Shown one piece after another: positions 58,567-64,000 of a DNA stretch of 64,000 nt; position 1 is the stretch's first letter; the number at the start of each line of letters is the position of its first letter. The position numbers and the translations under genes were made by a program. The notes beneath the pieces are model-generated. The model saw nothing but the letters and a program-made list of their open reading frames with translations, searched no databases and had not been told where the DNA came from. The DNA comes from Rhytidiadelphus loreus (taxonomy: Eukaryota; Streptophyta; Bryopsida; Hypnales; Hylocomiaceae): positions 4,717,001 through 4,781,000 of the forward strand of contig OX344765.1 of the NCBI GenBank assembly GCA_947034895.1, written 5' to 3'.

Positions 58567-59884
58567 CACTACAAGAAAACGTTGTCCGGAATGATTGCAG
58601 AAATGTGATTCCTTGTCCGATGTGACTGTAGCGTGACTCTACCTCCATAATTGCACCAAATTGCCAAAAACCGCACAAGCGCAGTCACGTAGCAATAGCG
58701 ACCGTGATTGCGGGATGAACAGAAGAACGGCGTACAATTTCATCCACAGCGTTCCATCCACTATGCTGCAAACAGCGTAACGTGGCAGGTCACGTTCCTG
58801 ACTGTTTTTTGGTAGTCACGGTGAAGTCACGCATCGGTTACAAAACGTCTGGAATTCACTTACGAATGACTGCAGAATGACTTCCTCAAGACTAGAAAAT
58901 GACTATACATACATTTTCTTTCAGTATTTGATAAAGATAAAGATAACGGCGTAAGAAGGACTGGGAGGAAAGATATATGACTGTATTCACACTACATTGT
59001 GACTTCTATGCAACTACGTAGGGTCTGTGACTTCTATGCAACTATATTACTTCTTCTACATTACTAGAATCAAAACAAATGTTAAGAAAATATTCTTTCC
59101 AATCTTCTTCTCAAATTTATCCACAACTTTTGATTTGAGGCTCAAAATCTAAAACAAATTTTTGGAGATGAAAGTGAGATTGAATTCCAAACTTTTATTA
59201 GTTCAAAGTTTTTTGAAAACAATTAATCTACTAGTCCTAAATGAGATCTAAAATATTACTTACAACACAGAAATTTGTGTATTGTATGTGGTATATGGTA
59301 TTTGATGTATGATGTATTGTATATGATGTATTTTATATGATTTCTTGTTTCATATGTGACTGTAGAATGCCTACTTCCCATGCAATTGTTAGTACAGTCC
59401 TTTTTACACAATGTCACAACTTGAAAATCCTAAATTCAAATCACTTCAGAAATGACTTGCCACGTGTCAGTCCACTAGAGTGGTGCAAAGATTCCACTGC
59501 AACTTCTACATGACTACAATATGACTTCTAATGTGGTTGTCCACGTCAGATTTGTAAAGGGTCTATCATGACTTGAAAATGACTATAAAATGACTGCCTA
59601 CGTGGAAGTCCACGTCAGATTCATGAGGGGTCATCTGCAACTAGAAAATGACTGAACACATCTTCTTTAGGCTCTTTTCTTTATCCTTCTTTTCCCTCAC
59701 TGTTATCATCCACTTTTCCATCCAAGGCAATATTGGATGGTGATAATAAACTACAAGTCATTTAATAAATGACTTGTTCGAAATGACAGTAGGGCCCTAA
59801 AGTCATTTATTAGTCACGTGACTACAACATGACAATTTTGCAGTCATTCTAGACAGTCACATCGGACAACGATTTCTTGTAGTG
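58567..59884. mobile_element. Non-autonomous CACTA (En/Spm) transposon, complete
   Basis: The left end CACTACAAGAAAACGTTGTC and the right end (complement CACTACAAGAAATCGTTGTC) differ at one base in 20. The 1318-bp element is flanked by CTA on both sides (58564-58566, 59885-59887), the 3-bp duplication typical of CACTA elements. Subterminal regions carry many copies of AATGACT/TGACTGCAGAATGACTT-like motifs, and TCCACGTCAGATT occurs twice in near-tandem blocks around 59540-59625, as expected for transposase-binding repeats. There is no transposase gene, so it would need a helper. Confidence 0.9.
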
Positions 59885-62308
59885 CTATGACCTTATTTTG
59901 TAGTTGCATCCACACACTAATATGGTGCACAATTTTCCTAGTTTTTCATTACGCTTCTTTGCACAAAAGTGCTCTAGCTATGGAACCACTTAGGGGTTGA
60001 ATGACTAGAAAAAATATTCAATTGCAATCTAGTACTAGATAACATTTCTAAATTTTGAAATATATTGAATTGTATTATCTATAATTTTTATTTCAAAAAA
60101 TAATTTATATAAAAATTATATATAATTCCACTTTTAAGTGTTCAAATGGAATCATATTTTTGGTATATTTTTTTAATTTAAATATTTTTTATAGCTAATT
60201 TTCTTTGTAAAAAAAATTCAATTGGTGATATTTGGTAAGGTTGTAAGGATTATAATATTTGTAAAGAATATTTTACTTTCATAATTGAATTGTCATTTTC
60301 TTTTTACCATTATAGCCTTACCAAATGTATCAGATTCTTAATTCAATATGAAAGTATTGATATTTTATAAAATAAATGAAAATGTACTCTTTGTTTTAAT
60401 TTATTGAAGAGCTCTCAATCATATCTACATAGTAGTTCAAAATTGAAAAAGGCTTAAATTTAGGGTGCCCCAAATAAATCATTACATGTTTTTTTACTAC
60501 TCTAGAGGGCTGCAAGTTCCCATCTAGAAACCCGCCAAAACCCGTCGTTCGCAAGCTACGTTGACCTAGCCAAGCGATTGCCAGGTCACTTTTTTTGAAA
60601 AAAATTAATTAATTATTTATTTATTTTTTCATTTTAAGGATTTTTATATTTTTTATATTTTTATATTTTTTGAAAAAAAAATTCTAACACCGGCGTTCAA
60701 TGAGATCGGGGGGAACGAAGCTACAAACAGGCCTGAAACGGCCCTTTAGCCCCCCCATCTCATCTAATGATGTTATAGCCATAGAAATTGGATTTTCACT
60801 TTGGGGGATTATTTTTAAATGTTTCTACATGATGCGATCTTTGCTATAATTGATCAGATTTGAATATGACTTTTCAACTTTCTAGAAAAAAATTGCAAAT
60901 TTTATTGTCCGAGAGTTTAGATCAAAAATCACTTCATAAAAAAGATTTAGTTCACTTATACTCACCTATTTAAGCTCAAAAATTGATTCATGTGTGACCG
61001 ACTTGTTAAATTAATATTTTTTTCAAAATACTTTTAAGAAATTGCAAGTTCTATTATTTGGGAGTTTTAGATCAGAGACCAATTTTAACAAAAAAAAAGT
61101 CCAAATCACATATACACACCTTTTCACAATAAAAAAATTCATATGTAGCCTACTTGATTTAGTTAAAAACTTTTTCTAAAGCTACCGATTAAACCAAAAA
61201 AAGATCTTAATTCCATACATGTTTTAGTGGCTAAGAAAATCACTTGTTGAAAAAGACAAGAAAAACCCATTCATACTTGACCTTTATAATCCATAAGATC
61301 TCACAATTAGGAGTTGAAATTTTGTAATTTAGCTAGATATCTAAGAAAATAGATTCAAGATCCTATAGTTACTTTTCATCTTTTCTTTTTTAAATAATGA
61401 TTTTTGTATATGCATCAAAAACTTCGTGTATTGTAAAAAAAAATCCAAAAAAAATTCAAGGATTGAATTTATTTAAACAAAGATATAAAAAAATTGTGAA
61501 TTTGATTATGGAGATTATCATGCCCAACATTTTTTTGGTACATGCAACCTTAGAAAAACATAATGATAAATTGTTAGGAAAACCCAATTTATTCTTTGAA
61601 CTTTATTCAATTTTCAAAAATTGTTGACCATTAACACACTGAAAATTTCACAAATGTTAAGATTCAAAATATTCCAAAGAAATAATTATAAATATTACAA
61701 ACAATATTCTTTTTTATTGTACAAATCTCATGTTTTCCAAAGATTATAATATATTATAGGTAAGGATTTTTATAAGTTAATTTGACAAATGAATACATTT
61801 TTTTAAAGATTTCATAATACATCTAAATTCGGTTTCATATTCTTTGTGCATACCTTAGTGGATCATTTTATAAAATTTTATTTCATTTACATGAGTACAT
61901 ACTAATAGAACAAATCATCCCAACTTCATTAGATATAAAAAGCTACATGTGGACATATGATAAGGTATAAATTATTGTTTTGGTAGGAGAACCTTTTGTT
62001 TTTGCCTTTTCACAAAGTAAGCAATTTTCTATCAAGTCTAATGTTATGTACATTGGTTGACATCATCCTATACAAAAATAATATTCACACACTTTTGGGT
62101 TCAACTAGTAACAAATTTAAGCAACTTATGTTTTGTGAATTTGTTCTTTTGCATACTTAAACAAGTGTATAAAATTCTAGAACACAAAAAAGAAGCATTG
62201 GTTTTTAGTGATTTTCCAAGATAACGAGTTAGATGGTACAAAATCAAGCTTCTAAAATATCCATGGAGAATCAATTAAAACAATTATACAAGTAGTAACT
62301 CATGTAGG
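59885..62308. other. AT-rich intergenic DNA
   Basis: No gene recognised. It contains a GC-richer patch at about 60500-60770 with the repeat segment shared with 26661-26700. The remainder is low-complexity AT sequence with short random ORFs. Confidence 0.45.
60731..60769. repeat. Interspersed repeat segment, copy 2
   Basis: GCCTGAAACGGCC then a C-rich tract and ATCTCATCTAATG, matching the segment at 26661-26700. It lies at the end of a GC-rich patch with GTTCGCAAGCTACGTTGACC at 60547-60566, so it may be the terminus of a larger element. Confidence 0.5.
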
Positions 62309-62974
62309 ATGACAAAGAAAGAAAGTAAAAAAGGAAGCTCAAAGAATCTTGCTCATGACAAAGAATCTTGTGGCTTGGCTTGTCTCAAAGAAGTTGAAGT
62401 TCAAAATAACAATGATAAAAAAACAAATGTAAATAATAACCCTACAAATATTCAAAGTACTTACTCAACACCACGAGAGTCAATTCTTGAAATACCCAAC
62501 AATTCAAAATACTCCAAAGAATATAAAAATAGGCCACATTCAGCACCTCAAATACAAGCTACAAAAAAGCAATGTTACCAACCTCCAAGATCATCAAGAG
62601 GATCTCTTGAACGGCAAGACACACCACGACCAAGATCAGAAACACCACCTATTGCTAGAAGAGAATCATGTGAATTAAAAGTGGATTCAAAATCAAAACT
62701 TAAAGGGATAGCAATTCAATTTTTTGAAGCAACTCAAAGAAAGAACAAGTCAAGATCAAACTCAAAAATGCCCCATCACCGCCTTCATCATAAAAGTTGG
62801 AGTCCATGTATCAGCCGTAGTATTAGTCCAAAAACTTCAGTGGGACGATATGGGAACATACCAAGATCACAAGAAGGATACTATCAATACAATTGTACAA
62901 GTCCAAAACGTAGATGTACCAATCATCAGTGTGATAAACAAAGATGCAAATCAAGGTTTACAATTCATAACTAA
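62309..62974 (+). CDS. Orphan 221-codon ORF, basic Ser/Arg/Lys-rich protein
   Basis: One open frame of 221 codons in a strongly AT-rich region where frames of this length are unlikely by chance. The protein is rich in Ser, Lys, Arg, Asn and Gln and should be largely disordered. It contains RPHSAPQ, PRSSRGSLERQDTPRPRSE and a C-terminal cluster of Cys, His and Arg. No known domain, signal peptide or membrane segment was recognised. Codons are A/T-biased, unlike the housekeeping genes. It might be an exon of a longer gene, part of a transposon, or a chance ORF. Confidence 0.35.
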   Translation: MTKKESKKGSSKNLAHDKESCGLACLKEVEVQNNNDKKTNVNNNPTNIQSTYSTPRESILEIPNNSKYSKEYKNRPHSAPQIQATKKQCYQPPRSSRGSLERQDTPRPRSETPPIARRESCELKVDSKSKLKGIAIQFFEATQRKNKSRSNSKMPHHRLHHKSWSPCISRSISPKTSVGRYGNIPRSQEGYYQYNCTSPKRRCTNHQCDKQRCKSRFTIHN

Positions 62975-64000
62975 GTATTTACAACTGTCCACCTCGATAT
63001 GTCTTATATTCAATACCAAAATCTTTTTATATGAAAATCATTGTTTAAAACAAAAGTGAAAATGAAAAACATTCTCACTACTTTCACATATTTGATTCAC
63101 AACACTCAAGAATTTATTAGAAAAGGATCATTTTCAAAAGAAATAGAAATAATTTTTGTAATTAGTTAGTACATCAACTTGTTGTAGAATTTATAATTTC
63201 TATTTTTGAATGATCAATAGATTTTTTAATTCACAAAAATAATAAGTTCAAAATTTTTTAATAATGAAAATCCATAATAATTTGAAAGTATTTACATTTT
63301 GTTACAAAAATAAAATATAAATAAAATAAAATGTTATAATATAAATTACAATAGCAAGTATAAAACAAATACAATATTTATGTACATTATACATATTTTT
63401 TAGTGGTTGTTTCTTCAATGTTTAGCAAAGCAAGAATATAAATTATATGTCAGGTGCATATGTAATTTTTGAATGCTATATCATAATACATATTCATGAT
63501 ATGATATTTGAATATTAAAATTATCAATGTACTAAACTTATTAAACTTGTGAATAATTGCAGGGCATGTGGATCATGCATAATCTCATAGAAAAAAAAAA
63601 TTCACTTTATATATTTCTATATATTTTGTGGACCATATTTTTGAATATAAATTCAAATTATGACACTCCATTTGAACAATTGCAATCAATTCAAAACTTA
63701 GAATGATTGACTTATAAAGGTTCAAAATCTTAGAATGTTTTTTTTTTGGGGGGGGGGGAATTTGGGACAAGTTCTTATGATGCCGAATTTTACCAACCTT
63801 TTTTATTATCCTTTTCTGAAGATAAGGTAACATACTTAATTTTCAAAAATATAATATTTATTTCCATGGAAGAAAAAAATATGCCCATCTAATCACAAAA
63901 TGATAGAACTTGGGTAGCAATTGTAGCAATGACAAAAAAAATTAAAAAAAATTTCATAAATTTCATAAATTTCTTTTTCCTATAGAACATATTACTTCTA
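62975..64000. other. AT-rich intergenic DNA to window end
   Basis: No gene recognised. Includes homopolymer runs (a T run followed by a G run near 63739-63759) and other low-complexity tracts. Confidence 0.5.

Overview
This window is nuclear DNA of a land plant. The genes are split by many short introns (mostly about 80-600 nt, GT-AG) and the encoded proteins are closest to plant families. Intron size and AT-rich intergenic DNA suit a seedless plant such as a moss, another bryophyte or a lycophyte, but the sequence alone does not settle the clade. All exon coordinates were read by eye from splice sites, reading phase and remembered family sequences; nothing was aligned by software.

Layout: (1) 1-2493 holds the 5' part of a minus-strand gene with a CHORD-like zinc-binding exon, running off the left edge. 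(2) 2494-4464 (-) is an intronless RWD/RING-IBR-RING E3 ubiquitin ligase. (3) 4465-5627 is a divergent promoter region with a perfect 42-bp inverted repeat. (4) 5628-11277 (+) is mitochondrial P5C dehydrogenase (ALDH12), 16 exons. (5) 11278-15876 is a convergent intergenic region with a hAT-type MITE. (6) 15877-22847 (-) is cytosolic glucose-6-phosphate isomerase, 22 exons, two of whose introns appear to be GC-AG. (7) 22848-32462 is an AT-rich, transposon-rich gap with a MULE-type, a PIF/Harbinger-type and one other MITE. (8) 32463-39677 (+) is a RAD5A-like HIRAN/SNF2/RING DNA-damage-tolerance protein, 20 exons. (9) 43418-45224 (+) is a receptor-like cytoplasmic kinase with unusual kinase motifs. 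(10) 46345-55443 (-) is transportin-1 (Kap-beta2), 29 exons. (11) 55444-64000 is AT-rich and repeat-rich, with a complete non-autonomous CACTA element (58567-59884), a microRNA-like hairpin and a 221-codon orphan ORF.

The genes are mostly housekeeping functions without an obvious shared pathway: protein ubiquitination, proline catabolism, glycolysis/sugar interconversion, DNA damage tolerance, signalling and nuclear import. I saw no tRNA, rRNA, CRISPR or prokaryotic-type operon. I did not find a clear new multi-gene system. The most interesting items are the two GC-AG introns in the isomerase gene, the kinase with a short activation loop and APK in place of APE, the repeated LDLFP motif in the RAD5A N-terminus, the long hairpin in the divergent promoter, and the set of small transposons with recognisable target-site duplications.
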